This document shows, in pieces, positions 14,910-23,300 of a DNA stretch of 34,832 bases (position 1 is the first letter of the stretch; every line of letters starts with the position of its first letter). The stretch covers positions 1 through 34,832 of the forward strand of contig JAGRCP010000033.1 of assembly GCA_020433455.1 (NCBI GenBank). Reading direction: 5' to 3'. The position numbers and the translations under genes were made by a program. The notes below the pieces were generated by a model. It searched no databases. It was not told the DNA's origin and worked only from the letters and a program-made list of their open reading frames with translations. The stretch comes from Caldilineaceae bacterium (GTDB lineage: Bacteria > Chloroflexota > Anaerolineae > Caldilineales > Caldilineaceae).

Positions 14910-15074
14910 GGGCTCGCCTTCGGACCTTTCACTATCAATCATATCTTGTAAGTCAATGCGACTGCGGCGGTGGCCGGCGTCGCTGTGTTCCGGGCTATTC
15001 AAAGGTTAGTTCCTCGTTTCAACTTGCTCGTTGGGTAATCGCCCGGATTATCGCAAATCGTCGCAACCGTGGCG

Positions 15075-16196
15075 TTACCAATCTTCTTCATCCGGCGCGT
15101 CAGTCGGCGTCGTTTTCATAATCTCCCGCAAAATTACCGTGGCGTAAGCGCCTTTTGGGAGCGTAAAGTCTATGCGCAGGTCTCTTTTGCCGTCGTTGGG
15201 CATATCAATCAATGCGACCGTCAGATCGGGCGTCAGGATGCGCCCCAACCGCCGGGTTCCTTCGACACGCGCCTTGGCAAAGCGATCCAGCGCTATATCG
15301 GCCGCGGCGAAGATCTCCGCTTCCAATGCCCCGGCTGCATGGTGAGCCGGCCGCATTTTACTGCCGTACATGGGCGCTGTAAAGCTGATCTCATGTTCGG
15401 CGTAGCGCGACTGCTCTGCTGCAACATCTTCTACATCAAACATGCCGCCCGTGGCGTATTTTTTGGCCACGTCACCCGGCAGCAGCCTGGTGAATTCTCC
15501 CCGCCGCACGCGTGCGTCCAGGTAGCAATTGCAGAGAAAGCTTTGGTAGGCCGAGATCATGAAGCGGCGCTGCCATTTATCCCGCACGTATTGCTTGCCC
15601 CGCAGAATTTCGGAGCCCCGGGCCACGTTGCCGCCGTCAATGCCGAAGCGCTGAAGGCCGAAATAATTCGGTAAGCCGTCGCGCTTGATCTGCTCACAGA
15701 CCTGCTCGGCGCGCTTCAGGGCTTCACCGGCGGGCGACTCTGCGTCGCCGATTGCGATGTCGCTAATCACAATCCGGAAGCGATTGCCCAGGAGATGGCC
15801 GGTTCGCAACTTGTTACTGTGAAAACGCGCCCACTCGACCGTGACGGGCAGGTTGTCGGCAATGCGTCCGGCCGCCTCCTCAGCAAACTCCGCCGGCTGA
15901 TGACCCACGTTAAGACTGAAGGTCTGGGTTGTACGGGCATATTTGTCCTTCATCCCCGCAAAGCCCACTGCGCCTCTGGGCAAGTTAAATAATTTGCTCA
16001 GACGCTTTTCCACCTCTTTTGTCGTCAGCCCTGTCTTGGTTAGACGCACATAGAGGTGCTGTCCCTCGTCAGCGGGCTCGTACAGGGGAATTTCCTCAAC
16101 GATAAAGTGTTCGTTATCCGCCCGTAGCGTACCGCCGATGCCCGGCAGTGATTGCGTAATATACGCCGGTTCCGTACCTGAAGAAAAGTCTAGCAT
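15075..16196 (-). CDS. truD: tRNA pseudouridine(13) synthase TruD
   Basis: Converts uridine 13 in the D loop of tRNA-Glu and some other tRNAs to pseudouridine. The 373-aa protein has the TruD catalytic motif AGMKDKYARTTQ with nucleophile Asp84. It also has an N-terminal DNEHFIVEEIPLYEP and HLYVRLTKTGLTT, LLGNRFRIVI (about 134-143), and LPNYFGLQRFGIDGGN (about 174-189). A TRUD insertion domain lies between about 190 and 320. The length is typical. It lies 42 nt after the methyltransferase gene and probably shares its operon. TruD is patchily distributed among bacteria. Confidence 0.94.
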   Translation of the reverse strand: MLDFSSGTEPAYITQSLPGIGGTLRADNEHFIVEEIPLYEPADEGQHLYVRLTKTGLTTKEVEKRLSKLFNLPRGAVGFAGMKDKYARTTQTFSLNVGHQPAEFAEEAAGRIADNLPVTVEWARFHSNKLRTGHLLGNRFRIVISDIAIGDAESPAGEALKRAEQVCEQIKRDGLPNYFGLQRFGIDGGNVARGSEILRGKQYVRDKWQRRFMISAYQSFLCNCYLDARVRRGEFTRLLPGDVAKKYATGGMFDVEDVAAEQSRYAEHEISFTAPMYGSKMRPAHHAAGALEAEIFAAADIALDRFAKARVEGTRRLGRILTPDLTVALIDMPNDGKRDLRIDFTLPKGAYATVILREIMKTTPTDAPDEEDW

Positions 16197-16238
16197 TTGT
16201 CTGGTTTTGGTGAAGGAAGATGACTTCCAAAGCGGGGG

Positions 16239-16934
16239 TTAATATTTTTCAAAGAGTAAATTGTAGCAGAAGAGCGTACCAAGCTGGGCCATGAAGCCGA
16301 ATTCAGCTTCTTCGGCCCAGGTGCGAATCAGGCCGGGCGGTACGTATGCCGGATTGGGCATTTCCTCGCTGATCATCAGGCGTCCCCAGAACCTGAGCAC
16401 GCGCCGCAACTCCCGCAACGCGCCATAGCGATCCGGCGTCTGGGTAAGCGTGGCGATGACCGCTGCAATGTCGATGGCGTTATCGGGGAGGGGGAGGGAG
16501 TTAGCCCCTGCATGATGAAATTCGACGCGCGCAGCCAATCCTGCCGCGGTCAGACGCTTTTGGGCCTGCTCCAACAGCGGCGCCTGGATGTCCACCGCGT
16601 GGACGCGACCCTCATCGCCCACCCGGCGCGCCATTTCCACTGTGAAGACGCCCGTGCCGCAACCCAGGTCCAGAACCGTCATGCCGGGCTGGATGGCCAA
16701 AACGTCGAACAGCGCGGTCGGATTGCGATAGGCCATACGCAGGGGATGATCCAGCATTTTGGCAAATTGGTGGGGCATAGGCCGAGGGTCTTGCAGGCAG
16801 GCCACGCGCTCGGAGAGCAAATAGCCTGCCGCGCTTCCGCCGCTCCATGCTGCTATATTCTGAACTGCCCGCAAAATGCCCATACGCCTGCTTTCAGTAG
16901 CTTGCAACCATGGACCGCGGCTAACGCTGCCCAT
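16239..16934 (-). CDS. Class I SAM-dependent methyltransferase
   Basis: A Rossmann-fold methyltransferase of 231 aa with unknown acceptor. SAM-binding motif I is VLDLGCGTGVFTVEMARRVG (about 87-106), the acidic strand-2 end is VHAVDIQ (about 111-117), and motif IV is near NAIDIAAVIATLTQTPDRY. ALRELRRVLRFWGRLMISEE is the usual post-motif helix and strand, as in UbiE/Methyltransf_11 enzymes. The start is uncertain: the ATG at 16934 leaves a 9-nt gap after the ArsA-like gene; ATGs at 16883 and 16778 (MPHQFAKML, where homology may begin) are alternatives. No strong ribosome-binding site decides between them. Confidence 0.86.
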   Translation of the reverse strand: MGSVSRGPWLQATESRRMGILRAVQNIAAWSGGSAAGYLLSERVACLQDPRPMPHQFAKMLDHPLRMAYRNPTALFDVLAIQPGMTVLDLGCGTGVFTVEMARRVGDEGRVHAVDIQAPLLEQAQKRLTAAGLAARVEFHHAGANSLPLPDNAIDIAAVIATLTQTPDRYGALRELRRVLRFWGRLMISEEMPNPAYVPPGLIRTWAEEAEFGFMAQLGTLFCYNLLFEKY

Positions 16935-16943
16935 GGTCTTTCT

Positions 16944-18182
16944 CTATGCCGCCTCTTTATCCGCCTCTTTATCCGCCTCTTTATCCGCCTCTGTGGGCGG
17001 GAAGCGCACGGTTAGCATCCCGTCCTTGAAAAGGGCTCCGCTGGCATTCCGGTGGGCCAACACGGTGGGCAAAAGCAGCTCGCGTTTGAAGTTGCCGATG
17101 CTCACGAAGAGTTCGTCACCCCGTTTGACCAGCTTGACCTTGTTCAATTCTACGTTGGGGAGAGGCAACTGCAAAATCAGGTCTTCGCCGTCTTCGATGA
17201 CCTGCTGGGCCTTGCCCACAAAGAGCACGTCGCCCGGGTCTGTGTCGCCGAAGAGAGAATCACCCATTTTGCGCAGATTCTCAATCCCCACCATCTCTTG
17301 TTCAAACCAGCCGGCTTTGAGGATGGGCAACGGGTAGAAATCCCGTTCGATCATACCCAGATATTCAGCCTGCGCCTCCTGCATGTGGCGCAGGTAGTCC
17401 GATTCGCTGGGCTCGGCGACGAAGGCATTGCCCCGGCCGTCGCTGGCAACGCCGGGCAGAATGCGGTTGACTATGGCTGCGTCCACCGGATAGCCGAAGA
17501 GCGACAGGTAGGTAACGGCGCGTGCGCCTTCCTTGATGACCATCTTTTCGGGATTGAGGACGACCCGGTAGCTTGCAATCTCGGGATTGATCAGCACCTG
17601 CTGCAATTCGCGCACGCCCGCCACCAGATTGTCCAGACTGGTGAAGACATCTTTGTCGGGCATGAAGCGCTTGACCAGGCCGGCCGTCAGGCGCATGGTC
17701 GTGTCGCCCCAGCCCATGATGCGGCCCATGTACCACTGAAAGCTTTCGGGCATAGTCAGGAGGCGCATGGTTTCGCCCGTGGGCGCTGCGTCCACAATGA
17801 CCCGGTCGTAGTTGCCTTCCTGGGCCTGCTTGTTGATGTGGAGCAGGCTCACGATTTCCTCCATGCCGGGAATGACGGCCAGCTCTTCGGCAATGGCCTT
17901 CTTCATGCCCTGGCCGCGCAGGACGCCGTTCATATAGCCCTGCATCTCGCCCCAATGCTCTCTGATTTCGTCCAGGACGTTAATTTCCTGAGCGAAAAGG
18001 TTGGGGGCAATCTCCCGGGGTTGTCCGGTTAAGGGAACGTCCAGGCTGTCGGCCAGGCTGTGGGCGATGTCGGTGCTGACTACCAAAGTGCGGTAGCCCA
18101 GATCGGCGCTGCGCAGAGCGGACGCCGCGGCGGTCGTGGTCTTGCCGACGCCGCCTTTGCCTAAGTAGAGAATGATTCGCAT
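16944..18182 (-). CDS. ArsA/GET3-family ATPase with HSP20-like C-terminal domain
   Basis: A P-loop ATPase of the ArsA/GET3 branch of the SIMIBI class, 412 aa. The deviant Walker [14 protein letters not shown] is at residues 8-20, followed by [13 protein letters not shown] (switch I) and [15 protein letters not shown] (switch II, about 130-144). No arsenic genes are nearby and the Cys triad of ArsA is not visible, so an arsenite role is unlikely. The C-terminal 80 residues ([29 protein letters not shown]) form an HSP20-like domain seen in ArsA homologues of Chloroflexota and Cyanobacteria. The tail consists of EADK repeats. It may handle membrane-protein or cofactor delivery. The ATG at 18182 is preceded only by GAAGAA. 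Confidence 0.92.
   Translation of the reverse strand: MRIILYLGKGGVGKTTTAAASALRSADLGYRTLVVSTDIAHSLADSLDVPLTGQPREIAPNLFAQEINVLDEIREHWGEMQGYMNGVLRGQGMKKAIAEELAVIPGMEEIVSLLHINKQAQEGNYDRVIVDAAPTGETMRLLTMPESFQWYMGRIMGWGDTTMRLTAGLVKRFMPDKDVFTSLDNLVAGVRELQQVLINPEIASYRVVLNPEKMVIKEGARAVTYLSLFGYPVDAAIVNRILPGVASDGRGNAFVAEPSESDYLRHMQEAQAEYLGMIERDFYPLPILKAGWFEQEMVGIENLRKMGDSLFGDTDPGDVLFVGKAQQVIEDGEDLILQLPLPNVELNKVKLVKRGDELFVSIGNFKRELLLPTVLAHRNASGALFKDGMLTVRFPPTEADKEADKEADKEAA
16951..16992. repeat. 12-bp tandem repeat encoding the EADK tail
   Basis: GCCTCTTTATCC occurs three times in perfect tandem (16951-16986), with a partial fourth copy. On the coding strand each unit encodes a four-residue EADK-type step. 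Unit changes keep the frame, so only the tail length would vary. Confidence 0.9.
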
Positions 18183-18286
18183 AGTTATATTCTTCGGGTA
18201 GATGTATCGTTTCGCAGATGAGAGACAAGCTGCCGGCCCTTGCAGAATGCATGCGGGCCGTCGTCTGAAACGTGACCCGCCAGTCG

Positions 18287-18312
18287 TGCGTGACGATACG
18301 CTCCGTCACGCA
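18287..18312. other. Inverted repeat upstream of the ArsA-like gene
   Basis: TGCGTGACG (18287-18295) and CGTCACGCA (18304-18312) form a 9-bp stem with an 8-nt loop. Further CACGCAT-like copies follow at 18310-18335. It could be an operator or a terminator lacking a T-run. The 241-nt space at 18183-18423 holds no gene that I can see. Confidence 0.4.
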
Positions 18313-18423
18313 TCACGCACAAATATTCACGCATTACGCTGTTACAGCAGTTGTCACCCAAAACTACGCATGCATGGGACCGGAGTTGCACGGCCGCGGC
18401 AATTTCAAATGAACCGCTAACAG

Positions 18424-19119
18424 TTAGGCATCGTTTTTTCGGGGGCGGGCGGTCTTCCGACGCAGTGCGCGCCAGCACAGCCAGCCCGTCAGCGCTATCC
18501 CGCCGGCCGCGGCGTAGGCTGCCGCGCGGCTCATGCCGAACCAGCCGCGAATCTGCCACCAAAATTGGGGAAGGCGGCTCCAGTAGCTCCAGCGCCAGGG
18601 GCGGCGGTGGCCTATCTGGAGTACATACTTGCCGATCTGATTTTGCGGACTCCAGACCACAAGGTAACAGCGTCCGCTGATGAGGGTTTTGGTATCGATG
18701 ATGGGGCCGGGATAGTAGCGCGCGCCGGTGAACCGATCGCGTTCCGGCGCAGTCAGCTCGGCGGGAGGCGGCGCGACGACGACGCTAAAGCCCGCGGGCA
18801 ATTCGATGGGCAGCCGCCCCGCGTCTGCGCTGTAGGGCAGGCTCTGGGCAACAACGGCAAAGGCAGGCGCAACCATCTTTCCCTGGGGCAGGGCGGGAAC
18901 AAAGATCTGGGCGCGCAGGCGCTCGCCGGCATGGCACTCGCTGCTGTACACGTGAACCTGCCCGGGCTGATCCAGGCGGTTGAAGATCAACTTGAGACTG
19001 CGAAAATTATCGAGATGCAGACTATCGGCGAAATGTCCGCCGGGCATGTCGGGAAAACAGGGCAAGCTGCCCGCCGGTATGGTATTGGCCTCGAGGGAGG
19101 GGAGAGAACGATTGCTCAC
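18424..19119 (-). CDS. Hypothetical protein with C-terminal membrane anchor
   Basis: A 231-aa protein I do not recognise. Most of it (about residues 35-175) is beta-rich, with FVPALPQGKMVAPAFAVVAQSLP and CYLVVWSPQNQIGKYVLQIG. A Trp-rich stretch follows (WRWSYWSRLPQFWWQIRGW), and one membrane helix (about 199-218, AAAYAAAGGIALTGWLCW) is followed by a positively charged end (RALRRKTARPRKNDA). That order suits an external domain held by a C-terminal anchor, yet no signal peptide is visible. The first possible start is the GTG at 19119, since an in-frame TAG lies about 50 nt upstream. A lost or frameshifted signal peptide is possible. Confidence 0.68.
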   Translation of the reverse strand: MSNRSLPSLEANTIPAGSLPCFPDMPGGHFADSLHLDNFRSLKLIFNRLDQPGQVHVYSSECHAGERLRAQIFVPALPQGKMVAPAFAVVAQSLPYSADAGRLPIELPAGFSVVVAPPPAELTAPERDRFTGARYYPGPIIDTKTLISGRCYLVVWSPQNQIGKYVLQIGHRRPWRWSYWSRLPQFWWQIRGWFGMSRAAAYAAAGGIALTGWLCWRALRRKTARPRKNDA

Positions 19120-19200
19120 GAAATAATGACCTTTGCCTGTGAAAAGGACGGTATGAGCAAAAGTCTAGCACCCGCCCGATGACGCGTCAATATTCTGATT

Positions 19201-19229
19201 TTGACCGAGGATAATCCATCATATACCAT
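19201..19229 (+). promoter_or_regulatory. Promoter of the glycosyltransferase gene
   Basis: TTGACC (19201-19206) and TACCAT (19224-19229) are 17 bp apart; TATACC, two bases earlier, is an alternative -10. It precedes the ATG at 19261. Confidence 0.55.
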
Positions 19230-19260
19230 ACAAAGCAAACCAAACGAGAGCCGAATTTAT

Positions 19261-20250
19261 ATGCAGCCAGCATCCATTTTACAAGCCGACAGCGCCGCCG
19301 ACCGCCCCACGTTTTCCGTGGTCATTCCCATTTGGAATGAGGCCGCGGTGATTCCCGAACTCTACCGCCGGGTTCAGGAGGTCATGGCCGAGGCCGGCGG
19401 TTCGTGGGAGTTGATCTGCGTGAATGACGGCAGCGAGGACAACTCACTCCAACTGTTGCTGGAACTGCGCGCGGCCGATCCCCGGGTCCGCATCATCGAT
19501 TTCAGCCGCAACTTTGGCCATCAGGTCGCCATTACCGCGGGCACGGATTTTGCCGAAGGCGATGCCGTCATCATCATGGACGCGGACCTTCAGGATCCGC
19601 CGGAGACGATCTTGCGCATGATTGAGCGGTGGCGGGAGGGGTATGAAGTAGTCTATGCCGTGCGCGTCAGCCGGGAAGGAGAGACCTGGTTCAAATTGTG
19701 GACCGCGAATCTCTTCTATCGCCTGCTTCAGAGCATCGCCGACATCAACATTCCCCTGGATGCCGGTGATTTCCGCCTCATGGATCGCCGGGTCGTGCTG
19801 GCCATGCGCCGCCTGCGGGAGAAGCATCGCTTCATGCGCGGGTTGAGCAGTTGGGTCGGTTTTAAACAGATCGGCGTAGAGTATGAGCGGGCCGAGCGGT
19901 ATGCCGGCGAGACCAAGTATCCTCTACGCAAGATGCTGCGTTTAGCCATGGTTGCCATCACCAGCTTCAGCTATCTGCCTCTGCAATTGGCCACCTATTT
20001 TGGCTTTGCCTTTGCTATTCTCAGCCTTGTGGGCATCATCGTCACCGTGATTCTCCGTCTTTCCGGCAATCTCTTCTTTCTGGGGCAGGCCACTACGCTG
20101 GTCAGCGTCCTTTTCCTGGGCGGCGTGCAGCTTATCTTCCTGGGCATCCTGGGCGGCTATTTGGGCCGCATCTATGACGAGGTGAAGGGCCGCCCCCTCT
20201 ACCTGATCTCCCGCGCCTACGGCTTCGTGAGCGATGAACGACCCCAATAG
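19261..20250 (+). CDS. Family 2 glycosyltransferase, GtrB/DPM1-like
   Basis: Transfers a sugar from a nucleotide donor to a polyprenyl phosphate at the inner face of the membrane. With the ATG at 19261 it has 329 aa. The GT-A domain contains [18 protein letters not shown] (about 18-35), [12 protein letters not shown] (51-62), [17 protein letters not shown] (80-96) and the metal/donor motif [10 protein letters not shown] (106-115). [12 protein letters not shown] (about 167-178) is typical of this subfamily. Two membrane helices close the protein (about 240-265 and 278-300). I reject a TTG start at 19201 because it coincides with the -35 box. The sugar and downstream acceptor are unknown. Confidence 0.93.
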   Translation: MQPASILQADSAADRPTFSVVIPIWNEAAVIPELYRRVQEVMAEAGGSWELICVNDGSEDNSLQLLLELRAADPRVRIIDFSRNFGHQVAITAGTDFAEGDAVIIMDADLQDPPETILRMIERWREGYEVVYAVRVSREGETWFKLWTANLFYRLLQSIADINIPLDAGDFRLMDRRVVLAMRRLREKHRFMRGLSSWVGFKQIGVEYERAERYAGETKYPLRKMLRLAMVAITSFSYLPLQLATYFGFAFAILSLVGIIVTVILRLSGNLFFLGQATTLVSVLFLGGVQLIFLGILGGYLGRIYDEVKGRPLYLISRAYGFVSDERPQ

Positions 20251-20311
20251 CAGGAGTCCCCGTAACGAAATGATCGGGCTTCTGACGGGGTCATTGGATA
20301 TCTCGTCAATC

Positions 20312-23300
20312 TTATTCTTCCACCACAAAAACCTCGCCCCCGCTGCGCCCCCACACTTCGGGGAAGTACATCTCCTCAGCATGAACCGGCAGGACCCGAT
20401 ACTCGCCGGGCAGGGCGGCCCGCACCTGGAAGGTGTACTGATACGTGCCCGCGGGCAGGTAGGTGGCGAATAGCGCCACCTTCTCATCCCGCATGTCGGT
20501 AGCCGTGGGAATCCAGTAGCGCCAGGGCATGGAGCTGTCGGTAACGTCCTCCATCTGCGGGCCCTGTGCGCCGGCGCTTTCCGTAGCCAGGCTGGCGTTG
20601 ACGGGTTCCGTGCCCGCGGGAAGAGGCACTTCCACCAGCAGATGATAGAGGTCCTTGGGCGCGACAATCGTGGCGGTGACGCTGATGACGTCGCCCACCG
20701 CGGCCCGGCTGATGGTTTCTCCGTCAGCCGCGGCGAAGCGGCGCGTCACGGCAATGCCCCGGTTGCGGGGCGAGACGGCCGGCGCATCTACGTAAGTGCG
20801 CAGACTCGCCGTGTAGTACATGCGCCCGCTTGCGTTGTCCCTGCTCAGGCGCAGAATGTTGGTCTCATCCCGCAGGAGGTCAGACACGGCCGCACGCAAT
20901 CGGGTGCGCGTATCCACCGTCTCCGGCGTGACCTGGCCGCCGCCCAGTTCCGCCTCGTTGAGCGAAACGTCCCATGCGTAGTCGGCCTCCAGTTCGCCGG
21001 TGGCCGCCAGCCAGTCGGTCAGCGCAATAATGCTCCAGGCGTTCTCCTGGGTGGTCGCCCAGCGGCCGGATTCCCGCGCGCTCATGAGCCAGCGCACGGC
21101 ATTGCCGAGCAGGGGCTGGTCCGGATCCAGGCGGGTAAACGCGGTCAGGACGATGGCCGTGGTGCGCAGGTCGGTGTTGAGGGTCATGTAATCCACGTCC
21201 GCCTCGTGCCAGGACGCGCCCGTGGCGCTGGTCTGGACCGCGCCGTACAGCTCATCCAGCAGCGTCTCAATGCGGGGATCGCCGTCTGCGTCATCGTTCA
21301 TGTCGGCCAGGGCCATGGCCAGATAGGCCTTGCCGTAGTAGGCCAGGCGCGCCCGGGCGTCGTAAAGCGTTGCCGCGCGGCCGGGGTCGCCCTGGCCCAT
21401 TTCCGCCAGGACGAAGTGCATGAAGGCCATCTCGTTCAGCTCCCAGTTGTTGGCCACCGCATCGGGCGCCTGGAATTGGCGCTCCAGATACCCGACGGCC
21501 CGGTCCAGCGTATCCTGGGGGACGGCGTACTCCATGCGCTCGGCTTCGGCCAATCCCCAGAGCACGTAGGCGCTCACATAGGCGGATGATTCTTCTCCCG
21601 GCCAGTAGCCCCAACCGCCGTCGGGATTCTGACGATTGACCAGCTTTTGGACGCCTACGCCCATTTGGTAGGCAAGCTGTTGCGCCAGTTCGGCATCCTC
21701 CACGCCCAGTTCGCGCAGGGCCCGCCGGGTAAAGAGATTGGGCAGGAAGCGGCTGACGGCCTGTTCATTGCACTCGTAGGGATAGTGCTCCAGATAGTCC
21801 AGCCCTTCGAGCATGCCCGCGGCCAGACTCGGTTCGATGGTGACGGACAACTCGCCGTCATCGGTGGCGCCGTCGGGTACGCGGATGGCCTCGACTCGGC
21901 CTGTGGGCGGCACTTCGCCCGCGGTTGCGACCGTTTCCGGCGTCTGATAGCGGACTACGGGCAGGGTTATGCGCACCGCATCGCTCGCAACGCTCGACGT
22001 CGCGGTGAAGGTAAAGGTCACTTCCTCCGCGTCCTTCATCACCGTCACGGGCAGATCAAAGCGCGCCTGCCCACCGGCATCCAACTCCGTGACGAACCCG
22101 GTTTCCCCTTCCGCGTCCGCGCCCTCAATCCCAATCTGCAATCTTAGCTCTGCAATCCTTTCGTCGGTCGTATTCATGACGACCGCCCCGATCTGGGCTC
22201 GGTCGCCTGCTGTGAAGAAGCGGGGCAAGGCCGGGCGAATCTGCAAATCCTGGGTTGCGACCAGTTCATGACGGCTATCGCCCACCTTGGTGTCGTCGCT
22301 CGCGCCCCGTACGACCAGAACCCACGTCGTCAGGTTTTCGGGCAGGGTGACGCTAAAGCTCGCCTGCCCCGCGTCGTCGGTGACCAACTCTGCATCCCAG
22401 TAGGCCGCATCCCGAAAATCTTCCCGCACTTCGAGCATACTGATGCCGCCGCCCCCGCCGCCCCCGCCTTTGGGGCCTTCGGCCAGCAGCCGGCTGAGCT
22501 GGTCTTCGTTGATGACCAGCAGCGCGCCCGTGCGCACCCCCAGGGGACGCCGGGCGTAGAAAACGTCCGCCAGGCTGGACTCCGTCTGGCCGCCCAGGGC
22601 AAAGATGGCCTTGTCGATCAGGGCGACGGACAGTTCGGCGTCGGCCACGGGCGCGCCCGTCACGTCGGCCACGTCAATCGTGTAGGTGATCTGCGTGCCG
22701 GGTGCGACCGTTTCTGCACCCGGGTCTACCGTGATGGTCAGCTCCTTCTCCCTTACGTCTACTGCCAGCTCCGTCATGCCGACCGCCATGGCCGGGAAGG
22801 GGTTGCTCTCATCCACGCCCTTGAGCAGGATCACGCTCACGTAAATGTTGGGGATGGCATCCGCGGTAACGGGAATTTCCAGGGTAGCGCTGTTGCTTGC
22901 CAGGGTGACGACCCGGGCGTCGATTACGCCGCCGCGCTCGATGGTTACCAGGGCCTGCACCCGACCGGCGAAGGGGCTGGGCACGAGGATTTTGGCTGTG
23001 TCGCCCGGCGCATAGGTCTGCTTGTCCGCCACCAACTCTATGCGGTTGTTATTCTCCCGGGGCCAGGCCACAAAGTCGCTGCCGCCCGCTGCGTAGAGGT
23101 AGCCTGCGCCTGCGCTGATGCGGCCTTCCGCATCCACGCCCGCGGCCGTAATCTGATACTGACCGGCTGCAGCGGGCGTAAACGAAACGGCCGCCATGCC
23201 GTCCCGCCCCGTGGTGACCGTCTCGCTGTAAACGGGCGTACGGTCCACGCTGGTCTTCCAGACGTAGACGCCGTTTTCCTGCGCGTAGACGCTGTTCCAG

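Noticed and set aside
16951-16992. Tandem repeat as a CRISPR-like array
   Set aside because: 12-bp units without spacers, in frame within a coding region.
19201-19260. TTG start for the glycosyltransferase at 19201
   Set aside because: The TTG is part of a likely -35 box, and the extra 20 residues are not typical of the family.
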